From Sphingomonadales bacterium (GTDB lineage: Bacteria > Bacteroidota > Bacteroidia > Flavobacteriales_D > Crocinitomicaceae): a stretch of DNA of 64,000 nt. The notes beneath the pieces are model-generated. The model ran no database searches, was not told where the DNA came from, and saw nothing but the letters and a program-made list of their open reading frames with translations. The translations under genes were made by a program, and so were the position numbers. This document shows positions 1-8,867 of the stretch, one piece after another. The stretch spans positions 62,001-126,000 of the forward strand of contig VHBC01000001.1 of assembly GCA_016872115.1 (NCBI GenBank). Reading direction: 5' to 3'. The number at the start of each line of letters is the position of its first letter. Position 1 is the stretch's first letter.

Positions 1-998
1 ATCGCATAGCAGAATTACTCTCTACCGACAATAAGTCTTTTCAATTGGCAAATGACAAACATGGCGCACTCATTCCGTGTGCAAATGTCAAAATGGCCTT
101 GCCGGTTCAAATCGGAGACTACACTGACTTTTATTCCTCTAAAGAACACGCCACCAATATAGGTATCATGTTTAGAGATCCTACAAACGCACTTTTGCCC
201 AATTGGCTTTGGATTCCGGTAGGTTACCATGGGCGTGCATCATCGGTTATAGCATCGGATCATCCAGTGATTCGACCAAAAGGTCAAATTAAACCTGACG
301 ACAATGCTGATCCTATTTTTGCACCATCGCGCCAAGTCGATTTCGAACTAGAAATGGGCTTTATTACTTTCGATGGCAAAGCACTCGGTCAAAGTATCAG
401 TACTGCCGAGGCCGAAGATTACATTTTTGGACTTTGTTTGTTCAATGATTGGTCAGCCAGAGACATCCAAAAATGGGAATATGTTCCACTCGGACCTTTT
501 CTTGCGAAAAACTTTGCTTCTTCAATGTCTTGCTGGATTGTTACACTCGATGCGCTGCAGCCTTTTGCTTGTACAACCCCTGATCAAGATCCAGAAGTTC
601 TTTCGTACTTGAAATTTGAAGGGCTCAAGTCTTACGATATCAATCTAGAGGTGGCTATTGCTGCACCAAATTTCCCAGAACATACCGTCAGCAAATCCAA
701 TTTCAAATATATGTATTGGAACATGGCCCAACAATTAGCGCATCATACTGTAAATGGCTGTAATGTGCGTTGTGGTGACCTCATGGGTTCTGGTACCATT
801 TCAGGTCCAACATCAGATTCTTATGGTTCCATGCTAGAATTAGCTTGGAAAGGTACCAAACCAATCCAAATGCCCGATGGTACCGAACGACGTTTTATCC
901 AGGACCACGACACCGTGATTATGCGCGGCCACTGTGCAAAAAATGGCATTATTATTGGTTTTGGAGAAGTTAGAAGCAAATTACTTCCTGCCAACTAA
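1..998 (+). CDS. fahA: Fumarylacetoacetase (fumarylacetoacetate hydrolase), 5' end outside window
   Basis: Hydrolyses fumarylacetoacetate to fumarate and acetoacetate, the last step of tyrosine/homogentisate breakdown in the cytoplasm. The reading frame is open to base 3, so about 331 C-terminal residues are seen; the family is usually near 410-420, so the N-terminal SH3-like domain is mostly missing. Visible are the metal/substrate motifs of the family: DYTDFYSS, the catalytic-His motif PVGYHGRASSV, the acidic metal ligands in DFELEMG, and NDWSARDIQKWEYVPLGPF. A TTG at 45 could be misread as a start but lies inside the conserved domain. The stop overlaps the rel start (TAATG), so the two are probably co-translated. 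Identification is firm; only the start is unknown. Confidence 0.95.
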   Translation, partial: RIAELLSTDNKSFQLANDKHGALIPCANVKMALPVQIGDYTDFYSSKEHATNIGIMFRDPTNALLPNWLWIPVGYHGRASSVIASDHPVIRPKGQIKPDDNADPIFAPSRQVDFELEMGFITFDGKALGQSISTAEAEDYIFGLCLFNDWSARDIQKWEYVPLGPFLAKNFASSMSCWIVTLDALQPFACTTPDQDPEVLSYLKFEGLKSYDINLEVAIAAPNFPEHTVSKSNFKYMYWNMAQQLAHHTVNGCNVRCGDLMGSGTISGPTSDSYGSMLELAWKGTKPIQMPDGTERRFIQDHDTVIMRGHCAKNGIIIGFGEVRSKLLPAN

Positions 999-3241
999 TG
1001 TATTACGACGGTCAGACACCCATTGATTTAGAACAAGAACGCATTGAAATCCTCAATGCCTTTAAAGGTCTATTGCGTGCCACCAAAGACCGGTCCCGCG
1101 ACGAAACCAAACTCATACGCAAAGCTTTTGATATTGCATTAGATGCGCACAAAGACATGCGTCGCAAGTCTGGTGAGCCCTATATTTATCATCCCATTTC
1201 TGTTGCGCGCATTTGTGCCGAAGAAATGGGGCTCGAACCAACCGCGATTGTCTGCGCGCTGTTACATGATACCGTCGAAGACACGCACATGACATTACAA
1301 GATATCGAAGATATTTTTGGCGTGACCGTCAGAAAAATCATTGATGGATTAACAAAAATTCCTGAGGTATTCGACGAAAATACCTCCATTCAAGCGGAGA
1401 ACTTCCGTAAAATGATCCTGACCATCTCCGACGATTTCAGGGTGGTGTTGGTCAAGCTAGCTGACCGCTTGCACAACATGCGGACCCTTCAAAGCATGAA
1501 GCCAGAAAAACAGCTCAAAATTGCTTCGGAAACTAAATTTTTATACGCCCCATTGGCCCATCGTTTGGGTTTGTATCCAATTAAATCAGAGCTCGAAGAT
1601 CTTTCAATGAAGTACTGTGAGTCTGAAATATACAATCAAATAGAAGCCAAACTCAAGTCAACTGCCGATGTCCGAAATCGTTTTATCCGTCGTTTTTTGG
1701 CGCCGATTCGCGAAGAATTACAGGCTCAAGGTTATCACTTTGATATCAAAGCCAGGACCAAATCCATTTCTTCTATTTGGCGTAAAATGCAAACCAAGGA
1801 TGTGCCTTTTGAAGAGGTTTTTGATGTTTTTGCACTACGCATCATTCTAGACAGCGCTCCGGAACATGAAAAGTCAGATTGTTGGCGTGTGTATTCGGTA
1901 GTAACTGATTTTTATCAACCCAGTCCGGAACGTCTCCGCGATTGGGTATCGACACCACGTGCCAACGGCTATGAATCTTTACACACTACCGTTATGTCTC
2001 CGCAAGGTCGTTGGGTAGAAGTACAGATCAGAAGCCAGCGCATGGACGACATCGCCGAACACGGTTTAGCCGCCCATTACAAATACAAAGAAGCCCACGC
2101 TGACTCTAATAAATTTGATCGTTGGATTGCTGAGATCAGAGAACTCCTAGATAACCCGGATAGCAGCGCCCTGGATTTTGTCAATGATTTCAAGCTTAAT
2201 TTATTCAATGATGAAATTTACGTATTTACGCCAAAAGGCGAATTGCGTGTATTACCAACAGGTTCAACCATCTTAGATTTTGCTTATGACATACATACAC
2301 AAATTGGCAACAAATGTATAGGAGCAAAAGTCAATAACCGATTGGCACCACTTAGTTACCAATTACAAAACGGCGATCAATTAGAAATCCTGACCTCAAG
2401 TAAACAAAAACCCAATGATGAATGGTTGCGTTTTGTGGTGTCTGCAAAAGCCAAGCAGCGCATCAAGCAGGCCCTCAATGAAGCCTACAAATTAGTAGCT
2501 TCCGATGGTAAAGAAATCCTTGAGCGCAAACTCAAACAATACAACATTCGATTTTCGCCAGAAAACCTGCGCACCCTTGAAAAGCATTTTCATGTAGATA
2601 CCACAACCAATTTATATTATAAAATTGCAAAAGGTAAAATTGACTTATCCCAACTAAGAGAGTTTAATGTCCAAGGTGGGAGCATTATTGTTGAGCGTAA
2701 AATCCGATCTAAAAAGATCAAAGGGTCCGAAGAGAACTTGCTCAATGAGGGCATCAACACAGATACCGATACAATTGTTATTGGTGAAGACTTTAAAGGT
2801 TTTGATTATACTTTAGCGCGCTGTTGTAGTCCTATTCCAGGCGATTCCATTTTTGGATTTATAACAATCTCCAGTGGAATCAAAATTCATCGTTTCAATT
2901 GCCCAAATGCCGTCCATTTATTGTCTAAGTTGGCATATCGTTGTATCAAGGCAAAATGGCAAACTAGTGCCTTAGTGGAGCGGGTAGCGGCTATTCGTAT
3001 CATCGGAATAGATCAAATTGGTTTGGTCAATCGTCTTACGGAAATCATTTCGAAGCAGAACAATATCAATATGAAAAGTATATCCTTCGAAACAAATGAT
3101 GGCGTTTTTGAGGGCCGAATTAAAGTGTTGGTTTACGATACCGCTCAGCTTGAGCAACTCACCAGAAAATTCGAACAAGTTGAAGGTGTAAAGAGCGTGA
3201 CGCGCTGGGATGCTGCTGTAGATTCTGAAGAATTAAGTTAG
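998..3241 (+). CDS. rel: Bifunctional (p)ppGpp synthetase/hydrolase, RelA/SpoT family
   Basis: Makes and degrades the stringent-response alarmone (p)ppGpp. The 747-residue protein has the full long-Rel layout: HD hydrolase domain with YHPISVA and the HD pair at residues 90-91 in LLHDTVEDT; synthetase domain around 270-345 (FDVFALRIIL, RDWVSTPRANGYESLHT); TGS domain from about 406 (IYVFTPKGE); a conserved-Cys/zinc-finger part (ARCCSPIPGD); and a C-terminal ACT domain (about 665-740). The intact HD motif supports hydrolase activity, and Bacteroidetes usually have one such bifunctional enzyme. The ATG shares its A with the stop of fahA. It converges on ostA with four bases between the stop codons. 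Confidence 0.96.
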   Translation: MYYDGQTPIDLEQERIEILNAFKGLLRATKDRSRDETKLIRKAFDIALDAHKDMRRKSGEPYIYHPISVARICAEEMGLEPTAIVCALLHDTVEDTHMTLQDIEDIFGVTVRKIIDGLTKIPEVFDENTSIQAENFRKMILTISDDFRVVLVKLADRLHNMRTLQSMKPEKQLKIASETKFLYAPLAHRLGLYPIKSELEDLSMKYCESEIYNQIEAKLKSTADVRNRFIRRFLAPIREELQAQGYHFDIKARTKSISSIWRKMQTKDVPFEEVFDVFALRIILDSAPEHEKSDCWRVYSVVTDFYQPSPERLRDWVSTPRANGYESLHTTVMSPQGRWVEVQIRSQRMDDIAEHGLAAHYKYKEAHADSNKFDRWIAEIRELLDNPDSSALDFVNDFKLNLFNDEIYVFTPKGELRVLPTGSTILDFAYDIHTQIGNKCIGAKVNNRLAPLSYQLQNGDQLEILTSSKQKPNDEWLRFVVSAKAKQRIKQALNEAYKLVASDGKEILERKLKQYNIRFSPENLRTLEKHFHVDTTTNLYYKIAKGKIDLSQLREFNVQGGSIIVERKIRSKKIKGSEENLLNEGINTDTDTIVIGEDFKGFDYTLARCCSPIPGDSIFGFITISSGIKIHRFNCPNAVHLLSKLAYRCIKAKWQTSALVERVAAIRIIGIDQIGLVNRLTEIISKQNNINMKSISFETNDGVFEGRIKVLVYDTAQLEQLTRKFEQVEGVKSVTRWDAAVDSEELS

Positions 3242-3245
3242 AAGC

Positions 3246-4799
3246 TTAATCCTTTGGATTTGTATGATCTTGTCTCAATAGTTGTGGCTGCATCGGCCGC
3301 AGCTTCGGATTCCAACTAAAACCTTTAATCCATCGCTCTTTTGGATCAATTTCCTTCATCGGAAAAAAAACACCATCTGGTTGGTCAAAATAGGTGATTT
3401 GGTGCAGTTCTCCATTCTTTAACTCAATGAGTAACTTTTCAGCAAAAAGCCGATTGAGTCCCTCGCGTTGAATTTGAAGCGTTGAATCGTTGTTCTGTTT
3501 TTTTGTTTCTGGATAAAAAATTGTCCAGGCTCGCCCAGTTGCATTTACCTTATTGACTGTACCGCTTGAATCAAAATAAGCCACAATTTGTTCAGAGGCC
3601 ATTTGATTGTAAAGACTGTCTTCTAATAATTCGAACAAAATGCTGGCATTATGATCTAATTCGATTTGTTCAAATAACGAATCTTTGAAAAAAACACGAG
3701 CCGACTCGCTCTTGAGTTCACCCCGTTGAGACCATAAAATGGGGTCTTTACCGATAACCAGAACTTGTTTAGTAAAATCAAATAGGGTGCTATCGCCGAT
3801 GCCCTGTAGTTTGGGATGTAAAAAACGGAAATCTCGATTGGCAATCAAAAATTGGGAATGATTGAGACTGTCTCTTTTTAATTGAAGTGTATCGGCATGA
3901 ACATACAATGTATCGTTTTGGTATTTCATTAGGCCTAAACTGTTGCCGGTCACAAAAGCAATGTGTTGTGTGTTGCTAAATACCGCTTTTTGACCTAATA
4001 GAGCGATTTGTTTGTCGACATCTTTGTAATAGACGGCGCCTCGGCCCTCGTAATCATTTGTTTTGGTGTTGATGTATAGCGTATCACCTTTTATGATCTG
4101 ATTGTTTTGGAAAATTTCAGCATGATTATAAAGTGCACCGCCTTCCTTTTGGACATCATACCAACCTTTGCGACAATAAATCTGCGTACTATCGTTGCGC
4201 ATTTGTGTCTGCCCCAAGAAATAAAGTTTTTGTTGTTCGTAAGCAAACTGAAGCGTATCGGTTTTGACATCCAGATCTTCTTTGGTGTAGTGCACCTTTC
4301 CACTAAAAAAGAAGGAACCATTACCAGGATAGAAATAACCGCGCTCACAGGTTATTTTCTCGTCGGTGGTTGTGGAAGAAATGGTTCCGGAACTCCTAAA
4401 AATTGCGCGTCCTCTTTTGGCGTCGTAGTCCATGGAGTCAGCACTCATTTTGTAGGCGTCGTCGCGAGCGCGTACATTGCCCCAGAGTTTGGCATATTTG
4501 AGCCGTTCGGCATAAAAAATGGAGTCGGCATAAAGGTTGATGCCATTTTTTTGAATGTGAACGTTGCCATATGCATAGACCTCCTTGGCTTTCTCGTTGT
4601 AATGAGCTGAATCACAATACATTGTGTTGCCTTGATAAAGAAAACTAACAGACCCAACCAAACGATGTACGCCATTTTGGATCGCATAAATTTTTTGGGT
4701 GCCAGGCAATAGGCTAAGCGTACCTTGCCCTAAGGCTTGCATCCAAAAAAAAGTTGCAATCAAAATAAATGCAAAATGTTTTTGGCGGCGCTTGGTCAT
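3246..4799 (-). CDS. OstA/LptA-like outer-membrane biogenesis protein
   Basis: A 517-residue exported protein; residues 1-25 form a signal peptide ending in QALGQ. From about residue 30 it has the beta-jellyroll OstA/LptA pattern in which short repeats alternate: a strand with NTMYCDSAHYN, then AYGNVHIQKNGINLYADS, then LWGNVRARD, and so on. LptA-like proteins bridge the periplasm and carry lipopolysaccharide to the outer membrane. The protein is longer than E. coli LptA, as is usual for the Bacteroidetes OstA-like family. It is last in the fur-STAS-purA-ostA run, two bases after purA. The export role is inferred from the family; a tie to LPS would fit the LptF/G-like gene at the far end of the window. 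Confidence 0.85.
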   Translation of the reverse strand: MTKRRQKHFAFILIATFFWMQALGQGTLSLLPGTQKIYAIQNGVHRLVGSVSFLYQGNTMYCDSAHYNEKAKEVYAYGNVHIQKNGINLYADSIFYAERLKYAKLWGNVRARDDAYKMSADSMDYDAKRGRAIFRSSGTISSTTTDEKITCERGYFYPGNGSFFFSGKVHYTKEDLDVKTDTLQFAYEQQKLYFLGQTQMRNDSTQIYCRKGWYDVQKEGGALYNHAEIFQNNQIIKGDTLYINTKTNDYEGRGAVYYKDVDKQIALLGQKAVFSNTQHIAFVTGNSLGLMKYQNDTLYVHADTLQLKRDSLNHSQFLIANRDFRFLHPKLQGIGDSTLFDFTKQVLVIGKDPILWSQRGELKSESARVFFKDSLFEQIELDHNASILFELLEDSLYNQMASEQIVAYFDSSGTVNKVNATGRAWTIFYPETKKQNNDSTLQIQREGLNRLFAEKLLIELKNGELHQITYFDQPDGVFFPMKEIDPKERWIKGFSWNPKLRPMQPQLLRQDHTNPKD

Positions 4800-4801
4800 T
4801 T

Positions 4802-6070
4802 TTAATTTTGGAGGGTCTGTTTGCGGTCTGGCCCAACAGAAATAACGCGAATAGGAATGTTTAATTGTGTTTCGAGGTAAGTGACGTAATTTTGAAGTGC
4901 TGCTGGAGCGCTCTGAAAGTTTTCGAGTTCCGTAAGGTCACAGTGCCAGCCTTCAAGTTTTTCATATACTGGTTCGATTGCCAAATCGGTAACATCATAA
5001 GGGAATTCACTTATCTTTTGCCCATCGATAAGATAATGAGTACAAACATTAATATGCTCAAAAATGCCTAAAACGTCGCTTTTCATCATGGCAAGTTCTG
5101 TAACACCGTTTACCATGATGGCATAACGAAGTTGAACGAGGTCTAGCCAGCCGCAGCGGCGCGGACGTCCGGTAGTGGCTCCAAATTCATTGCCTTCTTT
5201 GCGCATGAGTTCACCGGTTTCGTTGATTAGTTCAGTGGGGAAGGGGCCGCTTCCTACTCGGGTACAATAAGCTTTGAAAATGCCAATAACTGATCCGATT
5301 TTAGTCGGTGCAATTCCAAGACCAGTACAAGTTCCTGCGGTGACCGTATTGGACGAAGTGACGAAAGGATATGTTCCAAAATCGATGTCGAGCATGGTGC
5401 CTTGCGCTCCTTCGGCTAAAACTTTCTTGCCATTAGTTAGCGCGCTATTAAGGTAGTGTTCAGAATCTACGGCTTGGAGGGCTTTAAGTACTTCAATGGC
5501 TTCAAACCAAGGTTTTTCCAATACTGGTAAATCATAGGTGAAATCGGTGTGGTGTTCTAAAATACCGACATGTTTTTCAACGAGTGCTTGGTATTTCTCT
5601 TGAAAATTTTGGGAGAAAATATCGCCAACTCGCAAACCGTTTCTGCCGGTTTTGTCCATGTAAGTTGGGCCAATTCCTTTGAGTGTGGAGCCAATTTTAT
5701 TCTTTCCTTTTGCTAATTCCGATGCGGCATCTAATAATTTGTGCGTAGGTAAAATGAGATGCGCTTTTTTGGAGAGCAACAAGCGCTTATTGAAATCAAT
5801 TTGAAAAGGTTTGAGTTTATCAAGTTCTGCAGAGAAAACAACTGGGTCAATAACCACACCATTGCCAACTAAATTGATCACGTTTGGATGGAAAATTCCA
5901 GAAGGAATGGTGTGTAAGACGTGCTTGATGCCTTCAAATTCTAGTGTGTGCCCGGCGTTAGGCCCTCCTTGAAATCTGGCAATGATATCGTAAGATGGCG
6001 TCAAGACATCTACTATTTTTCCTTTGCCTTCATCGCCCCATTGTAGGCCTAATAATACGTCTACCTTCAT
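4802..6070 (-). CDS. purA: Adenylosuccinate synthetase
   Basis: Catalyses the GTP-dependent joining of IMP and aspartate to adenylosuccinate, the first committed step to AMP. The 422-residue length is normal. The N-terminal P-loop-like motif GLQWGDEGKGKIVD, the substrate loop FQGGPNAGHT, the motif LSKKAHLILPTHKLLD, GSTLKGIGPTYMDK, the dimer motif TTGRPRRCGWLDLV and the GTP-base end (VISVGPDRKQT) are all present. The start codon overlaps the stop of the STAS gene in an ATGA, showing translational coupling to the regulators upstream. Identification is certain. Confidence 0.98.
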   Translation of the reverse strand: MKVDVLLGLQWGDEGKGKIVDVLTPSYDIIARFQGGPNAGHTLEFEGIKHVLHTIPSGIFHPNVINLVGNGVVIDPVVFSAELDKLKPFQIDFNKRLLLSKKAHLILPTHKLLDAASELAKGKNKIGSTLKGIGPTYMDKTGRNGLRVGDIFSQNFQEKYQALVEKHVGILEHHTDFTYDLPVLEKPWFEAIEVLKALQAVDSEHYLNSALTNGKKVLAEGAQGTMLDIDFGTYPFVTSSNTVTAGTCTGLGIAPTKIGSVIGIFKAYCTRVGSGPFPTELINETGELMRKEGNEFGATTGRPRRCGWLDLVQLRYAIMVNGVTELAMMKSDVLGIFEHINVCTHYLIDGQKISEFPYDVTDLAIEPVYEKLEGWHCDLTELENFQSAPAALQNYVTYLETQLNIPIRVISVGPDRKQTLQN

Positions 6071-6405
6071 GTTGTCTGATCAAAAAACTTTTTTATTTGT
6101 TCGAAATCTTGAAAAATCCCAAAAATGTGTTCCATTCGGGTCAATTCAAATATTTTGTTGAGTTGTGTGTTTGGCTGATAGAGTACGGTGTCGCCGAGGT
6201 TGAGTCGAGAGCGGGTGAGGGTCTTGACTAAAAATGCAATACCCGTTGAGTTGATGTACTCTAATTCAGATAGATCAATCACGAGTTTCCAGTTATCGAT
6301 TTGATCAAGTTTTTCAATAGCGCTTTCTCGGTCGCTCTCGGTAAAAAAACGACCTTGGAGCTTGAGGATACTCAGCGGCCCGTTTTGTTGTAGCTGTACT
6401 TCCAT
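6067..6405 (-). CDS. STAS-domain protein (anti-sigma factor antagonist-like)
   Basis: A 112-residue protein that is a single STAS domain, the fold of SpoIIAA/RsbV. The typical centre is LVIDLSELEYINSTGIAFLVKTL (about residues 55-77 region), where the serine of NSTG aligns with the phosphorylated Ser of anti-anti-sigma factors. No kinase or phosphatase partner lies nearby, so its partner is unknown. It is tightly packed between fur (TAATG overlap) and purA (ATGA overlap). Function beyond a protein-protein switch cannot be read from the sequence. Confidence 0.85.
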   Translation of the reverse strand: MEVQLQQNGPLSILKLQGRFFTESDRESAIEKLDQIDNWKLVIDLSELEYINSTGIAFLVKTLTRSRLNLGDTVLYQPNTQLNKIFELTRMEHIFGIFQDFEQIKKFFDQTT

Positions 6406-6851
6406 TAGTCGATTGTTGTTTTTTTAACACCATAGAAATATAGAGAATGATGCTGTACATCAACGCCAAAAAGTTCTTCTATAGTTCCTTTAATTTGTTG
6501 GATGCGGGGGTCGCAAAATTCAATTACTTCTCCGGTGTCAGTAATAATGAGGTGGTCATGTTGTTTGGAGCCGTGCGCTTTTTCGAATTGGGCTAAATTC
6601 TTGCCGAATTGATGCTTACGGACTAAGTTACAAGCCAATAAAAGTTCGATGGTATTGTAGAGCGTGGCTCTGGAAACGCGGTAGTTATGGTTTTTCATTT
6701 TGATGTATAATGATTCAACATCAAAATGACCTTCGTAGACGTATATTTCTGCGAGTATGGCAAAGCGCTCCGGTGTTTTTCGGTGGCCATTTTGCTCAAG
6801 GTAGGCAGCAAAAATATCCTTTACGGTTGTTGAAATTTGATTTGTTCCCAT
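6405..6851 (-). CDS. Fur-family transcriptional regulator lacking the CxxC zinc site
   Basis: A 148-residue DNA-binding regulator of the ferric-uptake family. The winged-helix part contains [15 protein letters not shown] and the recognition helix region [14 protein letters not shown]. The metal-sensing histidines are present ([10 protein letters not shown] and [11 protein letters not shown]). The pair of cysteines that normally follows HDHLI in a CTDCG-type motif is replaced by ITDTG, and the usual second C-terminal pair is also absent; only a lone Cys in EFCDPRI remains. It heads the run fur-STAS-purA-ostA and is probably the first gene of that operon. Whether it senses iron, zinc, manganese or peroxide cannot be decided. 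Confidence 0.9.
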   Translation of the reverse strand: MGTNQISTTVKDIFAAYLEQNGHRKTPERFAILAEIYVYEGHFDVESLYIKMKNHNYRVSRATLYNTIELLLACNLVRKHQFGKNLAQFEKAHGSKQHDHLIITDTGEVIEFCDPRIQQIKGTIEELFGVDVQHHSLYFYGVKKTTID

Positions 6852-6895
6852 CTTTCAGGCTCTAAAGTTAAGTATAAAATCGAGAAGCCCGACAA

Positions 6896-6921
6896 TAAAA
6901 AAGGGGACCGAAGTCCCCTTT
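6896..6921 (-). terminator. Rho-independent terminator of rpsA
   Basis: A nine-base-pair stem (6900-6908 with 6913-6921), which reads on the minus strand AAAGGGGAC, loop TTCG, GTCCCCTTT and is followed by a run of Ts (6896-6902). The UUCG tetraloop is very stable. It lies 20 bases after the rpsA stop codon and upstream of fur, so it separates the two units. Confidence 0.9.
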
Positions 6922-6940
6922 GTATGAATTGGAAAATGGC

Positions 6941-8728
6941 TTATTCGCCACGCTCCATTTTTTCTTTCAAGTCAGCAAGTGCATCGAGGTCACCAAGTGT
7001 AGATTTTTCTGCACTTTGGTTGATTGCCTTCACTGCGTTGTCGGTAGAACTGGCAGCTGTTTTCTTGCCGCCTTTGCTTGGAGCTGTAGGTTTGTTTTCG
7101 CCTTCTTCAAACAAGCGTGTGTGGGAAAGAACGATTTTCTTTGCGTCTTTGTTGAATTCAATGACTTTGAAGTCAAGGGTTTCTTCAACTTTGGCATTAG
7201 AACCGTCTTCTTTGCGCAAGTGCTTAGATGGGCAGATGCCTTCAACACCATAAGGCAACGATACGATACCAGATTTGTCTTTCATATCGATGATTGTACC
7301 GCTATGTACGCTTCCTTCAGCGAATGTATTTACAAAGACATCCCAAGGATTTTCTTCAAGTTGTTTGTGACCTAAAGAAATTCTGCGGTTGTCGCGGTCG
7401 ATTTCAAGAACCAAAACTTCCATAGCGTCACCAACTTTGCAGAACTCTGATGGGTGCTTGATTTTTTTCTGCCAAGAAAGATCAGAGATGTGGATAAGTC
7501 CATCAACACCTTCTTCTAATTCAACAAAAACACCGAAGTTAGTGAAGTTGCGTACTTTGGCGCTGTGGCGTGTACCAACTGCATATTTGATTTCGATGTC
7601 GTTCCATGGATCAGGCATAAGTTGCTTGATGCCCAAAGACATTTTTCGCTCTTCGCGGTCAAGGGTAAGCACTATTGCTTCTACGCTGTCGCCAATTTTT
7701 AGGAAATCTTGTGCTGAACGAAGGTGTTGTGACCAGCTCATTTCTGAAACGTGAATCAAACCTTCAACACCTGCCGCGATTTCTATGAACGCGCCGTAGT
7801 CTGCCATGACAACTACCTTGCCGGTAATTTTGTCGCCAACTTGAAGATCAGTATTGAGTGAATCCCATGGATGTGGTTGTAATTGTTTTAAGCCAAGCGC
7901 TATGCGTTTTTTGTCGTCGTCGAAATCGAGGATAACCACATTGATTTTTTGATCGAGCTCGAGCATTTCTTCTGGATGTGTTACACGACCCCATGAAAGG
8001 TCTGTGATATGGATAAGACCGTCTACGCCACCTAGATCAATGAAGACGCCGTAGGAGGTAATGTTTTTAACCACACCCTCCAAGACTTGACCTTTTTCGA
8101 GGCCAGAAATGATTTGTTTCTTTTGTTCTTCGAGTTCCGCCTCGATGAGTGCTTTATGAGAAACAACAACGTTACGGAATTCTTCATTAATTTTAACTAC
8201 TTTAAATTCCATGTTTTTACCAACATAGACATCGTAGTCTCGGATTGGCTTGACATCGATTTGTGAACCTGGTAAAAATGCTTCGATTCCGAATACATCG
8301 ACAATTAGACCGCCTTTTGTTCTGCATTTCACATAGCCAGTAATGATTTCGCCTGTGCGGAGTACGTCGTTCACACGAATCCATGCGCTGTGCATACGTG
8401 CAGTGCGGTGAGAAACAATTAATTGACCTGTTTTATCTTCTAGGCAATCCACGTAGATGTCAACAGAATCGCCAACCTTTAAGTCTGCGTTGTAACGGAA
8501 TTCGTTGGCAGCCACGACACCTTCAGATTTGTAACCAATATTAATGATTACTTCTTTTTTGTTGATCATGACAACCGTACCCTGAATCACTTCTTTTTCG
8601 ATGATGGAAGTAAGGGTTTTTTCGTAGCGATCTCCAAGCTCAGAGCGTTCTACTTGATTGTAGCCGTCCAATTGGAGCGCTTCCCAATCAAAATCTGCAG
8701 TTCCCTGCGGTTCGATATTTTTAGCCAT
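6941..8728 (-). CDS. rpsA: 30S ribosomal protein S1
   Basis: A 595-residue protein with six S1/OB-fold RNA-binding repeats. The repeats carry the typical ends, for example YGVFIDLGGVDGLIHITDLS, YGAFIEIAAGVEGLIHVSEM and FGVFVELEEGVDGLIHISDL; the first and last copies are more diverged. The charged, low-complexity tail after about residue 525 is usual for Bacteroidetes S1. S1 brings mRNA to the 30S subunit; in Bacteroidetes, where Shine-Dalgarno sequences are rare, this function is of special interest. The gene stands alone with its own promoter, a leader of roughly 90 bases and a strong terminator. Confidence 0.97.
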   Translation of the reverse strand: MAKNIEPQGTADFDWEALQLDGYNQVERSELGDRYEKTLTSIIEKEVIQGTVVMINKKEVIINIGYKSEGVVAANEFRYNADLKVGDSVDIYVDCLEDKTGQLIVSHRTARMHSAWIRVNDVLRTGEIITGYVKCRTKGGLIVDVFGIEAFLPGSQIDVKPIRDYDVYVGKNMEFKVVKINEEFRNVVVSHKALIEAELEEQKKQIISGLEKGQVLEGVVKNITSYGVFIDLGGVDGLIHITDLSWGRVTHPEEMLELDQKINVVILDFDDDKKRIALGLKQLQPHPWDSLNTDLQVGDKITGKVVVMADYGAFIEIAAGVEGLIHVSEMSWSQHLRSAQDFLKIGDSVEAIVLTLDREERKMSLGIKQLMPDPWNDIEIKYAVGTRHSAKVRNFTNFGVFVELEEGVDGLIHISDLSWQKKIKHPSEFCKVGDAMEVLVLEIDRDNRRISLGHKQLEENPWDVFVNTFAEGSVHSGTIIDMKDKSGIVSLPYGVEGICPSKHLRKEDGSNAKVEETLDFKVIEFNKDAKKIVLSHTRLFEEGENKPTAPSKGGKKTAASSTDNAVKAINQSAEKSTLGDLDALADLKEKMERGE

Positions 8729-8755
8729 AAGGCATGTAAGTTTGTATTTCCAATA

Positions 8756-8803
8756 CCCTGATTATCAGAAAGTTGTTAAACAAATATAACCGTGCGATCA
8801 GGG
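8756..8803 (-). promoter_or_regulatory. rpsA 5' leader with two alternative hairpins
   Basis: Inside the rpsA leader, CCCTGAT (8756-8762) can pair with ATCAGGG (8797-8803) across about 34 bases. The same CTGA half can instead close a small local hairpin with TCAG at 8765-8768. The two pairings exclude each other. S1 is known to repress its own translation in Escherichia coli, so a structured leader would make sense; a regulatory role here is inference only. Confidence 0.4.
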
Positions 8804-8824
8804 AGCACTTCGATTAAAGAGGTG

Positions 8825-8854
8825 CAAAGGTAGTCATAAATTGTTGAATTCCAA
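8825..8854 (-). promoter_or_regulatory. Promoter of rpsA (Bacteroidetes type)
   Basis: On the minus strand TTG (8854-8852), a 19-base spacer, then TACCTTTG (8832-8825), a full match to the Bacteroidetes consensus TTG-N17-20-TAnnTTTG. Transcription would begin near 8820, giving a leader of about 90 bases before the rpsA ATG. A second TATATTTG (8788-8781) has no TTG at the right distance. Confidence 0.8.
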
Positions 8855-8867
8855 GGAAAACCGACTT

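Noticed and set aside
4107-4610. Long plus-strand reading frame of 167 codons inside ostA
   Set aside because: Antisense shadow of a conserved, signal-peptide-bearing gene; low-complexity product with no family features.
8781-8788. Second rpsA promoter (TATATTTG on the minus strand)
   Set aside because: No TTG at 17-20 bases upstream; the promoter at 8825-8854 is complete and is preferred.
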